IMG/VR virus record: IMGVR_UViG_3300023109_001452
Coordinates: 1 to 29,522 of that record
From: a virus
Direction: 5' to 3' (one strand)
DNA: 29,522 nt
The position numbers were made by a program, and so were the translations under genes. Shown here piece by piece: positions 8,096 through 15,800 of the stretch. The notes under the pieces were generated by a model. It was not told the DNA's origin. It saw nothing but the letters and a program-made list of their open reading frames with translations, and made no database searches. The number at the start of each line of letters is the position of its first letter. Position 1 is the stretch's first letter.

Positions 8096-8558
8096 AAGAT
8101 ACGTGTTTATAAAAGCTATGCTTAATGTAGTTAGTGGGCTTAGTATGGTTACCATCATTACGTTAGGTATAATGTATATGAGCTTCGACAATGAGTTTGT
8201 ATTCACAGACACACATATCAGTGTTACAAATAATCCAATAACAAAAGACAAAGACATTGAGTTCTATATGGTAGGATCAAAGAAGTACGAGTGCAATAGT
8301 ACAGCCGCATATGGCGTAGCATATTCAGAAGATGGACACATGCACCAGCTAAACACATTTACAAAACGCTATATACAAAATACAGCACCAGGTGAACGTG
8401 TAGAAAACGGCTGGCACATGGCTGTACCGGATGATATGAAAGAAGGCGGCAAGTATCGTGTTAGCATGACAGGTGAATTTGATTGCATACATCTAATATT
8501 CAAAACACACAAAGCACAAACATTCGATAACATATATTTAAAAGTCGACCCACGCTAA
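8079..8558 (+). CDS. membrane-anchored extracytoplasmic protein (159 aa)
   Basis: A positively charged N-terminus (MNNNLRRYVFIKA) precedes one hydrophobic segment (about 14-34, LNVVSGLSMVTIITLGIMYMS). That is a signal anchor placing about 120 residues outside the cytoplasm. The outer part is beta-rich, with two cysteines (YECNST and FDCIHL) that could form a disulfide. It starts inside the preceding membrane-protein gene with AGAGG 9 nt upstream. No family is recognised. The layout suggests a two-protein envelope module. Confidence 0.75.
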   Translation: MNNNLRRYVFIKAMLNVVSGLSMVTIITLGIMYMSFDNEFVFTDTHISVTNNPITKDKDIEFYMVGSKKYECNSTAAYGVAYSEDGHMHQLNTFTKRYIQNTAPGERVENGWHMAVPDDMKEGGKYRVSMTGEFDCIHLIFKTHKAQTFDNIYLKVDPR

Positions 8559-8561
8559 ATA
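8554..8561 (+). promoter_or_regulatory. late-type box with leaderless geometry
   Basis: GCTAAATA ends exactly 5 nt before ATG 8567. T4 late boxes span about -13 to -6, which would put +1 on the A of the ATG. It overlaps the stop codon of the upstream gene. Confidence 0.4.
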
Positions 8562-8566
8562 ATTTT

Positions 8567-9166
8567 ATGTTAGTAATTGGCAACGGCGAAAGCCGCACGA
8601 ATATAAACATTGATAATATTGCATCTCAAAAGGTTGGATGTAACGCTTTATGGCGTGACTATTCTGTTGACTATCTAGTGTGTGTAGATAAGCGCATGGT
8701 GGAAGAATGTATAAGAGGTAACGTAAATACAAACGGTACACTAGTATACACTCGAAAAGATTGGTATTCTCGATACAAAGGGTTACGAATTAGAAAGTTG
8801 CCACCGTTGCCTTATAACGGCACAGAAAGATGGGACGAACCCTTTCAATGGGGAAGTGGACCATATGCTGTTCTTCTAGCAGCTATGTACGCAAAAGAGC
8901 GTTATGTTGACTTAATTGGTTTTGATTTACATAGTAAAACTAAGACAGTTAACAATGTTTACAAAAGCACTCCTAACTATGATGATGAATCTAAACGTGC
9001 TGTCGACCCTAGATATTGGATACATCAAATCGGAATAGTATTCAATTGTTTTCCTAAAATACAATTTACAATATATCAAGATGATTGGGAATTGCCTAAA
9101 GCCTGGAATTACCCAAATGTAATGGTTGACACGATAAGTAACATAAGTTATAATAGTAACAACTAA
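8567..9166 (+). CDS. putative glycosyltransferase / sialyltransferase-like (DUF115-type) protein
   Basis: The 199-residue protein starts MLVIGNGESR (nucleotide-sugar 'GNGxS' loop, 4-10). VGCNALWRDYSVDYLVCVDKRM (28-49) and then WGSGPYAVLLAAMY...VDLIGFDLHSK follow. This order (GNGxS, cNxLxxxx...DxxVxxD, SGxxAxxLA, LxGfDxx) is that of the CST-type sialyltransferase/DUF115 fold, so a glycan-transferring role is likely but not certain. There is no Shine-Dalgarno; the ATG lies 5 nt after a GCTAAATA box, which suggests a leaderless late transcript or read-through from the preceding gene. A second glycosyltransferase lies 0.5 kb downstream. Confidence 0.6.
   Translation: MLVIGNGESRTNINIDNIASQKVGCNALWRDYSVDYLVCVDKRMVEECIRGNVNTNGTLVYTRKDWYSRYKGLRIRKLPPLPYNGTERWDEPFQWGSGPYAVLLAAMYAKERYVDLIGFDLHSKTKTVNNVYKSTPNYDDESKRAVDPRYWIHQIGIVFNCFPKIQFTIYQDDWELPKAWNYPNVMVDTISNISYNSNN
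9126..9154 (+). promoter_or_regulatory. sigma70-type promoter for QueD-like/glycosyltransferase genes
   Basis: TTGACA (9126-9131), 17-bp spacer, TATAAT (9149-9154), inside the 3' end of the sialyltransferase-like gene. The next ATG is at 9231, giving a leader of about 70 nt. Confidence 0.85.
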
Positions 9167-9230
9167 ACAGGACTTGGCGTCAACCCTTCTAACTCTGCCG
9201 CCCATATAATTATTTAAACAGGAGATAATA

Positions 9231-9680
9231 ATGGGAAGATATTTAAGCACAAAACATTACGGACACAACATTGGACTGTCAGCGGTCTTTAGGCAACCTA
9301 ATGCAGATCATTCACACTGTCATTTGTTACACGGCTACAGTTTAGCGTTTACATTTACATTTGGATGTGATGAACTAGACAATAAAAACTGGGCTGTTGA
9401 CTTTGGCGGACTAAAGCCTTTGAAGAAGTGGCTAGAAGATCACTTTGATCACAAGACAGCAATTGATAAAAACGATCCGCATATGGATAAGTTTATGGAA
9501 CTACAAGAACTTGACCTAGCAGAGATTGTTGTAATGGATGGTGTTGGAGCAGAGAAGTTTGCAGAACACGCATTTAACTTTGCAGACAAACTAGTACGTG
9601 AAATGAGCGACAATCGTTGCTATTGCGTAAGAGTAGAGTGTGCAGAACACGGAGCAAACTCAGCGATATACGAGGCTTAA
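9231..9680 (+). CDS. 6-carboxytetrahydropterin / 6-pyruvoyltetrahydropterin synthase family (QueD-like)
   Basis: The 149-residue, single-domain protein has the family's Cys-His core H29-C30-H31-L-L-H34-G35-Y36, the D-H pair in HFDHKTA and the terminal glutamate in VECAEHGANSA. In QueD the product, 6-carboxytetrahydropterin, feeds 7-deazaguanine synthesis (queuosine, or 7-deazaguanine DNA modification in some phages). The zinc site is not canonical: the FxAxH histidine aligns with F20, and the second His of HGH is Y36. This matches a divergent bacterial clade with a 'SHCxxLHGY' pattern. It has AGGAG before the ATG and its own sigma70 promoter (9126-9154). No other Que or Dpd gene is visible in the window. 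Confidence 0.85.
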   Translation: MGRYLSTKHYGHNIGLSAVFRQPNADHSHCHLLHGYSLAFTFTFGCDELDNKNWAVDFGGLKPLKKWLEDHFDHKTAIDKNDPHMDKFMELQELDLAEIVVMDGVGAEKFAEHAFNFADKLVREMSDNRCYCVRVECAEHGANSAIYEA

Positions 9681-9681
9681 C

Positions 9682-10506
9682 TTGGTCAAAAAGTATCTCG
9701 AAGGTGAAACAAAAGAAGAACGCAAAACACGCAAAGCCCTAGAGAAGGTGCAGAAAAGTGTGGAAGATGTTCAAATTTTGCCGCAGAAAAGTGTAAGCAA
9801 CAAATACTATGTCTTGTGTTTAAAGCATGGTACAAAGTACTCTTCGAAATATGTAAACACTTTATACAGCATGGTTAAACGTCACTGTACACTAGACGTT
9901 GAAATGGTGTGTTTAACTGATGACATCACTGGTATTGATCCTGCTGTTAAAACATTAAAGCTACCGGAATATTTACAAGGTTGGTGGTGTAAGCCATATA
10001 TGTTTTCTAACGAACTTCCAATGCACGGCACTATTCTTTATATAGATTTAGATGTAGTAATCTCAGATAATATTGATAAACTATTTACATATCAATCAGA
10101 TAAATGGTGTACTATCAGAGATTTTACACGGAAAATGCGGCCAACCTGGGAAAAGTATAATAGTAGTGTTATAAAATTTAATAGTGGGCAGCTAAACAAA
10201 TATTGGGAAGCATTTAGAGACGACAGAAAAGCAATAGAACGAAAGTATCACGGTGATCAAGATTGGCTTTGGAACGTAACTAGCGGCACAGAACCGGCTG
10301 TTCTTTATCCTGACAATTGGATAATGAGCTGGAAATGGGAAATAAGAAAAAACAAAGACTTAAACTATAAACAGCCAAAAGGCACTCGTACACTAAGAAC
10401 AATAGAAAATGTTGTTCCTCCCAAAGATTGTGCAATATGCGTGTTTCACGGTGATCCAAATCCTGAACATTGCAACGATCCGTGGGTAATAGAAAATTGG
10501 CGTTGA
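9682..10506 (+). CDS. glycosyltransferase with DxD motif
   Basis: I place the start at TTG 9682, two bases after the QueD-like stop and 6 nt after GAGG (9672-9675). A GTG at 9640 in the same frame would overlap the upstream gene by 41 nt. The 274-residue protein has a charged N-terminal helix, then a GT8-like nucleotide-sugar fold: YYVLCLKHGTKYSSKYVNTL (42-61), VEMVCLTDD (73-81) and the metal-binding TILYIDLDVV (117-126; D122-L-D124). HGDQDWLWN and VFHGDPNP near the end resemble acceptor and catalytic motifs of such enzymes. It probably adds sugars to a surface or virion component. Confidence 0.82.
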   Translation: MVKKYLEGETKEERKTRKALEKVQKSVEDVQILPQKSVSNKYYVLCLKHGTKYSSKYVNTLYSMVKRHCTLDVEMVCLTDDITGIDPAVKTLKLPEYLQGWWCKPYMFSNELPMHGTILYIDLDVVISDNIDKLFTYQSDKWCTIRDFTRKMRPTWEKYNSSVIKFNSGQLNKYWEAFRDDRKAIERKYHGDQDWLWNVTSGTEPAVLYPDNWIMSWKWEIRKNKDLNYKQPKGTRTLRTIENVVPPKDCAICVFHGDPNPEHCNDPWVIENWR

Positions 10507-10531
10507 CAAACTTTAAGAAACGTGTTATACT
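10503..10531 (+). promoter_or_regulatory. sigma70-type promoter for UV endonuclease
   Basis: TTGACA (10503-10508), 17-bp spacer, TATACT (10526-10531). As at 3383, the -35 box contains the TGA stop of the upstream gene. It reads toward the endonuclease at 10646. Confidence 0.82.
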
Positions 10532-10652
10532 AGCTATACAATGGTACAAACAACTCAGGCAACATCCGCACTATGCATGGTACAATTGTATAGCGTGGGC
10601 AATTCACAATTCAGGCACACACGAACTCGACGGGAGTTATAGAAAATGGTAA
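10503..10652 (+). CDS. possible small coupled ORF (49 aa, TTG start)
   Basis: A TTG overlaps the glycosyltransferase stop (TTGA) and opens a 49-residue frame. It ends 7 nt inside the next gene (ATGGTAA overlap). The product (MTNFKKRVILAIQWYKQL...) is a basic amphipathic helix followed by a Trp/His-rich segment. Both ends show the overlap style used elsewhere in this genome, which argues for a real gene. Against it: no ribosome-binding site, and the TTG is also the start of a promoter -35 box. Transcripts from that promoter would begin downstream of the TTG. Confidence 0.4.
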   Translation: MTNFKKRVILAIQWYKQLRQHPHYAWYNCIAWAIHNSGTHELDGSYRKW

Positions 10653-11740
10653 CACAACGTATAGGCTTTGCATGCAAGTATATGCACCCAGATCAAACAC
10701 AGAAGAAGAAGGTGCTTGAAGAAATTCAGCGTCCGCTAAATACTCGTAGCACAACAGTACAATGGCTTAACAGACAAACTGTTGATGTAGCCGAGCAACG
10801 CTTGTGGGACATTATGGTCCATAACATTGCCGCATACAAAAAGTTGATTGAATATGTTGGAAGTCTTCCTCCAGAACTTAGAATGGTACGACTGGGCAGT
10901 GATGTATTACCTGTTTATACTCAGCGTGATTGGGCTTATTATTGGCAGCAACCAGATGTGGTCGCATACTGCGAACGAGAGCTTGCAAAAGTCGGAGACA
11001 CAGCAAGATTACTTGATGTCAGGTTATCCATGCATCCGGGGCAATTTACTGTACTGGCCAGTGATAATCCGGAAATTGTAGATAGGAGCATAGAAGAATT
11101 TGAATATCACACCAATGTCATCCGCTATATGGGTTACGGCAGACAATTCCAAGACTTCAAGTGTAACGTACACATCTCCGGTCGTCAAGGTCCAGCCGGT
11201 ATCAAACACGCCGTCGACAACAGGCTTTCCCCAGAAGCGAGAAACACGATTACGATCGAGAACGACGAGAACAAATGGGGACTCGAACACAGTCTCGAAC
11301 TTGTTGACACCTGCGCACTCGTTCTTGACATACACCATCACTGGTGCCGCGAAGGTGAATACATACAGCCCACCGACGATAGATTTGCTCGCGTAATAGA
11401 TAGCTGGCGTGGTGTGCGTCCTGCAATACACTACAGTTACAGTAGAGACACAGCACTACCCGAAGGCTTTGCACATGACACAATGCCTAATTTTCCAGCA
11501 CTACTAGAAGCAGGACACAAGAAAGGCAAACTACGAGCGCATAGTGATTACTATCCCAATCAACTTGTTAATGACTGGGCATTGAGTTTCTTGCCTTACA
11601 CAGATATTATGTGCGAGAGCAAGTGTAAGAATCTTGCTAGTATTGACCTATATAAATACAAAGAGGAGTTAAAACACTATGAGCTATTTGAACAAAATGT
11701 ACAGCCGCAGCAAGCCAGCAGAGAGCCCGTCTACGAATAA
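10646..11740 (+). CDS. UV-damage endonuclease (UvdE/UvsE family)
   Basis: The 364-residue TIM-barrel enzyme nicks DNA 5' to UV photoproducts, an alternative to nucleotide excision repair that suits a phage of sunlit water. Diagnostic stretches are IGFACKYMHP (6-15), the metal-binding RLSMHPGQFTVL (126-137; H130), TIENDE (203-208; E205) and DIHHHW (228-233). The length fits the family. It follows a sigma70 promoter (10503-10531) and has a GGGAG ribosome-binding site. A central patch (about 11150-11345) is richer in G+C than the rest of the gene, about 52% against about 40-45% in sampled lines. The last 62 nt overlap the next gene. Confidence 0.92.
   Translation: MVTQRIGFACKYMHPDQTQKKKVLEEIQRPLNTRSTTVQWLNRQTVDVAEQRLWDIMVHNIAAYKKLIEYVGSLPPELRMVRLGSDVLPVYTQRDWAYYWQQPDVVAYCERELAKVGDTARLLDVRLSMHPGQFTVLASDNPEIVDRSIEEFEYHTNVIRYMGYGRQFQDFKCNVHISGRQGPAGIKHAVDNRLSPEARNTITIENDENKWGLEHSLELVDTCALVLDIHHHWCREGEYIQPTDDRFARVIDSWRGVRPAIHYSYSRDTALPEGFAHDTMPNFPALLEAGHKKGKLRAHSDYYPNQLVNDWALSFLPYTDIMCESKCKNLASIDLYKYKEELKHYELFEQNVQPQQASREPVYE
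11651..11658 (+). promoter_or_regulatory. late promoter octamer TATAAATA
   Basis: A perfect T4 late consensus octamer, 20 nt before ATG 11679, inside the 3' end of the UV endonuclease gene. Confidence 0.65.
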
Positions 11741-11963
11741 GAATCCTAATCGTGTAGCAGGTGGATTACGTGCGCAAGGCGCTGACATGTTTGAAATGTT
11801 AGGCGAAGATGGATCAGTTCAAAAGATTCCTACTGAAGCATATGTACGCAGTTTGGAAGAGCAGTCAAGAAAACAGCGAGCCGCTATCACTGTATTAGAG
11901 CGTAAGCTGACTCGCTGTGAAACTGCAATTGAACAGTTAAAGGGAACGATTAGGCCTTCTTAG
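11679..11963 (+). CDS. hypothetical protein with C-terminal coiled coil (94 aa)
   Basis: The start is supported by GAGGAG about 13 nt upstream and a perfect T4-type late box TATAAATA at 11651-11658. The first 62 nt overlap the endonuclease gene in another frame. The N-terminus is Ser/Lys/Pro-rich and probably disordered (SRSKPAESPSTNKNPN). A central GGLRAQGADMFEMLGEDGSVQKIPT segment is followed by a heptad-like helix (residues ~56-90, YVRSLEEQSRKQRAAITVL...). It may be a small virion or assembly protein, since it appears to be late. No family is recognised. Confidence 0.75.
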   Translation: MSYLNKMYSRSKPAESPSTNKNPNRVAGGLRAQGADMFEMLGEDGSVQKIPTEAYVRSLEEQSRKQRAAITVLERKLTRCETAIEQLKGTIRPS

Positions 11964-11973
11964 AAAGGGCTAA
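11950..11973. terminator. possible bidirectional hairpin at convergent gene ends
   Basis: The 24 bases between the two overlapping stops (TTAGGCCTT...AAAGGGCTAA) can fold with TTAG pairing CTAA and CCTT pairing AGGG around one bulge. Both convergent genes end in it. No strong T-run follows, so it is weak as an intrinsic terminator. Confidence 0.3.
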
Positions 11974-12237
11974 TACTTCTTTAACTAGTTCGTCTTTCTT
12001 TTTACGTTTGTCAATGTCAACACCGTAATTAGCTTTTGCTAAATCTTCTAAGCCTTGCTTAGTTAATTTTGACAAACTTGCTTTAGTGACTTTTACAGTC
12101 TTTGCGTCAACTTCAACAACTTTTTCTACTTTTACTACTTTTGGTTTAGGAGCAGCTTTAACAGGCTCTGGCTTTACTGCTTCAACTGTTTTATCTACTT
12201 CCTTGATACCAAATAATGATTTCATAAATTTAATCAT
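11950..12237 (-). CDS. small basic protein with Rho_N/SAP-like C-terminal domain (95 aa)
   Basis: The N-terminus (MIKFMKSLFGIKEV) is followed by a Lys/Pro/Val-rich linker (residues ~20-45, PEPVKAAPKPKVVKVEKVVE). The last 45 residues (LSKLTKQGLEDLAKANYGV, then DIDKRKKKDELVKEV) match the helix-extended-loop-helix pattern of Rho N-terminal/SAP-like modules, which bind nucleic acid. The start has a strong GGAGG 6-8 nt upstream. A TGTAAATA box (12260-12267, minus strand) stands 22 nt upstream. The 3' end overlaps the convergent upstream gene by 14 nt. Confidence 0.8.
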   Translation of the reverse strand: MIKFMKSLFGIKEVDKTVEAVKPEPVKAAPKPKVVKVEKVVEVDAKTVKVTKASLSKLTKQGLEDLAKANYGVDIDKRKKKDELVKEVLALSKKA

Positions 12238-12259
12238 AATATCCTCCTATAGGAAACTA

Positions 12260-12273
12260 TATTTACATAAATA
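12260..12273. promoter_or_regulatory. symmetric divergent late promoter
   Basis: TATTTACATAAATA carries CATAAATA (12266-12273) for the plus gene at 12295 and TGTAAATA (12260-12267, minus) for the minus gene at 12237. The two boxes share 2 bp around a CA centre; spacings to the ATGs are 21 and 22 nt. Confidence 0.6.
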
Positions 12274-12294
12274 TTGCATATAAGGAGATTAGAA

Positions 12295-12462
12295 ATGGTT
12301 AAAGCATGGATTAAGAAAAGACTAGAAGAAAGAACAACACTTGACGGCGCAGTACTAATTGGTGCAGGAATTGCGTTTTTAATTTTTAAACCAATCGCAA
12401 GTTTAGTAGCATACGGTGCAATAGCATACGGTGCATGGACAATTTGGAAAAAAGAAGACTAA
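12295..12462 (+). CDS. small single-pass or hairpin membrane protein (55 aa)
   Basis: The ATG at 12295 lies 7 nt after AAGGAG, so I prefer it to an in-frame TTG at 12274. The product has a basic amphipathic start (MVKAWIKKRLEERTT) and a long Gly/Ala-rich hydrophobic stretch (about 17-50, GAVLIGAGIAFLIFKPIA...YGAWTIW), broken by KP, so one or two helices. It ends KKED. It is expressed from a CATAAATA box (12266-12273) that overlaps a divergent box for the gene to its left. It resembles small phage envelope or holin-like proteins in build only. Confidence 0.75.
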   Translation: MVKAWIKKRLEERTTLDGAVLIGAGIAFLIFKPIASLVAYGAIAYGAWTIWKKED

Positions 12463-12750
12463 TTATAATTTACTAATAGGCGTAGAGCTACTAGCAGTCA
12501 TATTCCATTTTTGCTTCTGTTCTACGCCTTTCTTTTGAGCAAATTTCTTACTATCGCAGTTCTCACATACGTGAAAGTAGGAATTGCTTAATCTTTTGGG
12601 ATCCATACTTCCTCTTGGACGATCAAACTCTGTATCACAGTTATCACAACGAAACTGGCAAATAGTCTGTTCACGCTTGTAGGCGTGTTCCTTGCCGGTT
12701 TTTGATTTACGAACATGCCGGGTTTGCTTTTTAAATTCTCTTATAAACAT
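12463..12750 (-). CDS. zinc-ribbon protein (95 aa)
   Basis: Two CxxC knuckles, C35-D-N-C38 and C62-E-N-C65, with F42 and H60 around them, make a treble-clef/zinc-ribbon core of about 35 residues. The first 30 residues are strongly basic (FKKQTRHVRKSKTGKEHAYK). The pattern recalls the zinc-binding part of HNH nucleases, but no H-N-H catalytic residues follow, so DNA or RNA binding is the safer call. The stop is directly back-to-back with the convergent stop at 12462. The start has no Shine-Dalgarno; a TGTAAATA box ends 5 nt before the ATG, predicting a leaderless late mRNA. Confidence 0.75.
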   Translation of the reverse strand: MFIREFKKQTRHVRKSKTGKEHAYKREQTICQFRCDNCDTEFDRPRGSMDPKRLSNSYFHVCENCDSKKFAQKKGVEQKQKWNMTASSSTPISKL

Positions 12751-12755
12751 AACTA

Positions 12756-12763
12756 TATTTACA
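12756..12763 (-). promoter_or_regulatory. late-type box with leaderless geometry
   Basis: Minus-strand TGTAAATA ends 5 nt before the zinc-ribbon ATG. The 14-mer ATGTAAATATAGTT here (12751-12764) is identical to the one upstream of the other minus-strand gene (12255-12268). Confidence 0.5.
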
Positions 12764-12783
12764 TTAAGATTATAAAATCATAC

Positions 12784-12791
12784 GATAAATA
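12784..12791 (+). promoter_or_regulatory. late promoter octamer GATAAATA
   Basis: GATAAATA 44 nt before the start of the giant structural gene, the longest leader among the late boxes here. Confidence 0.75.
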
Positions 12792-12835
12792 CTAATAACA
12801 ACACATTTTGTTTATAATAACCGGAGCATATTTAA

Positions 12836-15800
12836 ATGGCAAAACAAGAAATCGACATCGGCGTTGAAGGCAATGACGGAACTGGTGATAGTATTCGCGA
12901 ATCATTTCGCAAAGTTAATGAAAACTTTAACGAAATTTATGCTGTATTTGGCGAAGGTGGCCAGATTAGTTTCACAACATTAGGTGATACTCCTGATAAC
13001 CTTTTACCAAATACCGTTCCTCTAGTAAATGATGCTGCAACAGGGTTCGATCTTGTAGAATTTGATAGTGACAGTGCATTAAACTCTGCAGATGCAGACA
13101 GTGTATTAATTAGTTATACTCCTTCCAGAGATAAAATTATTTTAAGAACTTCGTTTAGAGAAGTATTTCAAGATAAAACTCCTAGGTTAGGAGCATCGTT
13201 AGATGCTCGAGGTGACGGACAAACTTCTGTTGGTATTGCAGTAGGTGAAATTTCCGAAGATGTAGTAACATCATTTAATAATGTTCATCAAGATGCAAAC
13301 AATATTACTATTGACGACTTGGTAATTACTAAAGGATATGCAGATAGTAGATATATTGCAGGCAATTTGCCTGTACGTCTAAGTGACGAGCCAGAAGATG
13401 CTTCAGAATATACGCTAACAATTAACAATTATTCTAATGGTAACTTAGTAATAAACAGTCATGGGTATGATAGAACAATTAACGGTGCTGAATATAAATT
13501 TAATGCTGAAGATACAGATCCAAATGGGTTAGTTACTAACACAGTATACTATCTAAGATATGCAAACACTAATGAATTAAGTATACATAGAACAAAAGAA
13601 GAAGCATCTATACAGGATCAAAATGCTGCTGATTTAAATAGAATTTACGTAACGGGTACCATTGCATCTGATGACATTCATACATTAGTAGATACAGGTT
13701 ACGATTCAAGTTTACAAGGGTTCTTTCTTGCTAACGAAGCAATACCTCGCAAGAGTGCTGTACGCAGACAAGGCGATGTCATGGAAGGTCCGTTAATCTT
13801 ACAGGACAGTCCGGGCGAATTATCAGGACTAACTTCAGATCCAAATGAGCTTCAAGCAGCAACAAAGTACTATGTAGATAACACTTCGTACTCGTCAGAA
13901 GATAATCTTTTTGTTAGTACACAAGGCGACGACAGTATGCGAGGAATACCTTCTGGTAAGGCAGGTACTTCTTTAAACTATGCATTTAGAACAATTAATG
14001 CAGCAGCAGAACGTGCAGAGGAAATGATCCGTGCTTCAGAAGCTGAGCCAGGTCCGTATTTTCAAACTATTACTGTAAATGACGGTGAAAGATCAGCTGA
14101 AGTAAGTGCTGTAGGTCTTAATACTCCATTAGCACAATTTACTAGTGCAAAGTCTATTATTGATAATAACAGATCGTTTATTATCAAGGAAGTAACAGCT
14201 TATTTAAATTTCCAATATCCAAACTTTGATTATAACGTCCAAACATGCGAAAGAGATCTAGGGTTAATGCTAGATTCAATTGGATTTGATATTGCAAAAA
14301 GTTTCAGCGATTCTTTAACTAATGCAAACTCGCTAACTAGAAGAGCAGCTGAAAGATACTATGCAAATGCTAGCGGATTAATTGCAATTACAAGACAGTA
14401 TACAGAAACTGTTGATGCAATTAATAAAGCAAAAGACATAGTTGCTGCGATAATGTTAAACAGACCATTAAACCAGTTAACTATATCTGATATTACACAA
14501 GCTGGAATTGCAAAAGTTACTACTACTATTCCTCATGGTCTATTATCAACAAACATTGTTAAAATAACAAATGTTGCAGGAATGACAGAAGTTAATGATA
14601 ACTTTTATTATATAAAGGTTTTAAATACTACAGAGTTCGAACTGTTTACTGATGAAATATTAGATACTCCTGTAGATTCTACAGCATTTACTGAATATGC
14701 TTCTGCAGGTATCATAGGACAAGTATACCAAACAGATGAAAAGCAATTCTTTAACGGAGTTACACAAACTGATCCAGCAAGAAATGGCATAAGTGATAAA
14801 TTTGATCTTGCTGTAGAAATTATAACAGACGGCATTGGCGAAGGACAAGTAGAAAATCAAGGTAAAACATATTTAATCTCTGTTGATCCAGGTAGCAATT
14901 CATATACTGATCAAGCTAATCCAAATAATAAAGACGTTATTCCCGGCAAGGTTGTTGTTGGTAAAATTTCCGGATCGCAAGGTCGTGTTGTAAACTACTA
15001 TACAAGTGATAACCCTGATAACCCAGACGCAACTGGCACAGTTGATGTTATAGAAATACATCTATTAAAACCAATTGACTTTTTGTTAAATGAAGATTTA
15101 GAATATGGTAACTTTGTTAATAGTAAGCACGTTACTATCTTTATCGAATCGGGACAATACGAAGAAGATTATCCAATTAAAGTTCCGGCAAACGTGTCTA
15201 TTAAAGGTGACGAGTTTAGACGAGTAATTGTTCGTCCTAAGAGACGAGTATCTCAAAGTAAGTGGGCAACTACATACATGTATCGTGATAGAGAGTTTGA
15301 CGGTATAACTGTTGCCGATGAAGGTGCTAGATTCTATAATCAAACTGGTGAATTCCAAGGACATTTTGGTTATCACTATTTAACAAACCCTGAAAAAGAA
15401 AAGAATGTTGGTATTTCGGTTAATAATTCAGGAAACTTTTTAAATGCTGCTGCAATTCTTCATGAAAACAAAAAGTTTATCCAAGAAGAAATTATTAGGT
15501 ATATTAATAATAATGTAAACGATATTTTATACGATAAAACACAATTTGGTTTAGACTTTGAAGATATCATTACAGGCATCACTTATGATATTATTTTAAG
15601 AACTACTTATTATGCAACAACATACGGATTAAAATTCCAAAGAGAAAAATCAATATACCGAGATCAGAAATTAAGAAATATTTGGGTTGATGCACTAACC
15701 GAAGCAAAATCTGTTGTTTCAGGGTATGCAGGCGTAGGAACACTTGCAAATGCAAGCTTCGACGAAATTATTAACATTATTGAAAACGGTGCATTAGAAA

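Noticed and set aside
10541-10642. 33-codon ATG frame just downstream of the promoter at 10503
   Set aside because: No ribosome-binding site, unremarkable composition, and it competes with a better coupled frame.
11024-11431. Minus-strand (135 codons) and plus-strand 11100-11396 (98 codons) open frames in the UV endonuclease gene
   Set aside because: They exist because the local patch is G+C-rich and poor in stops; the endonuclease motifs run straight through the region.
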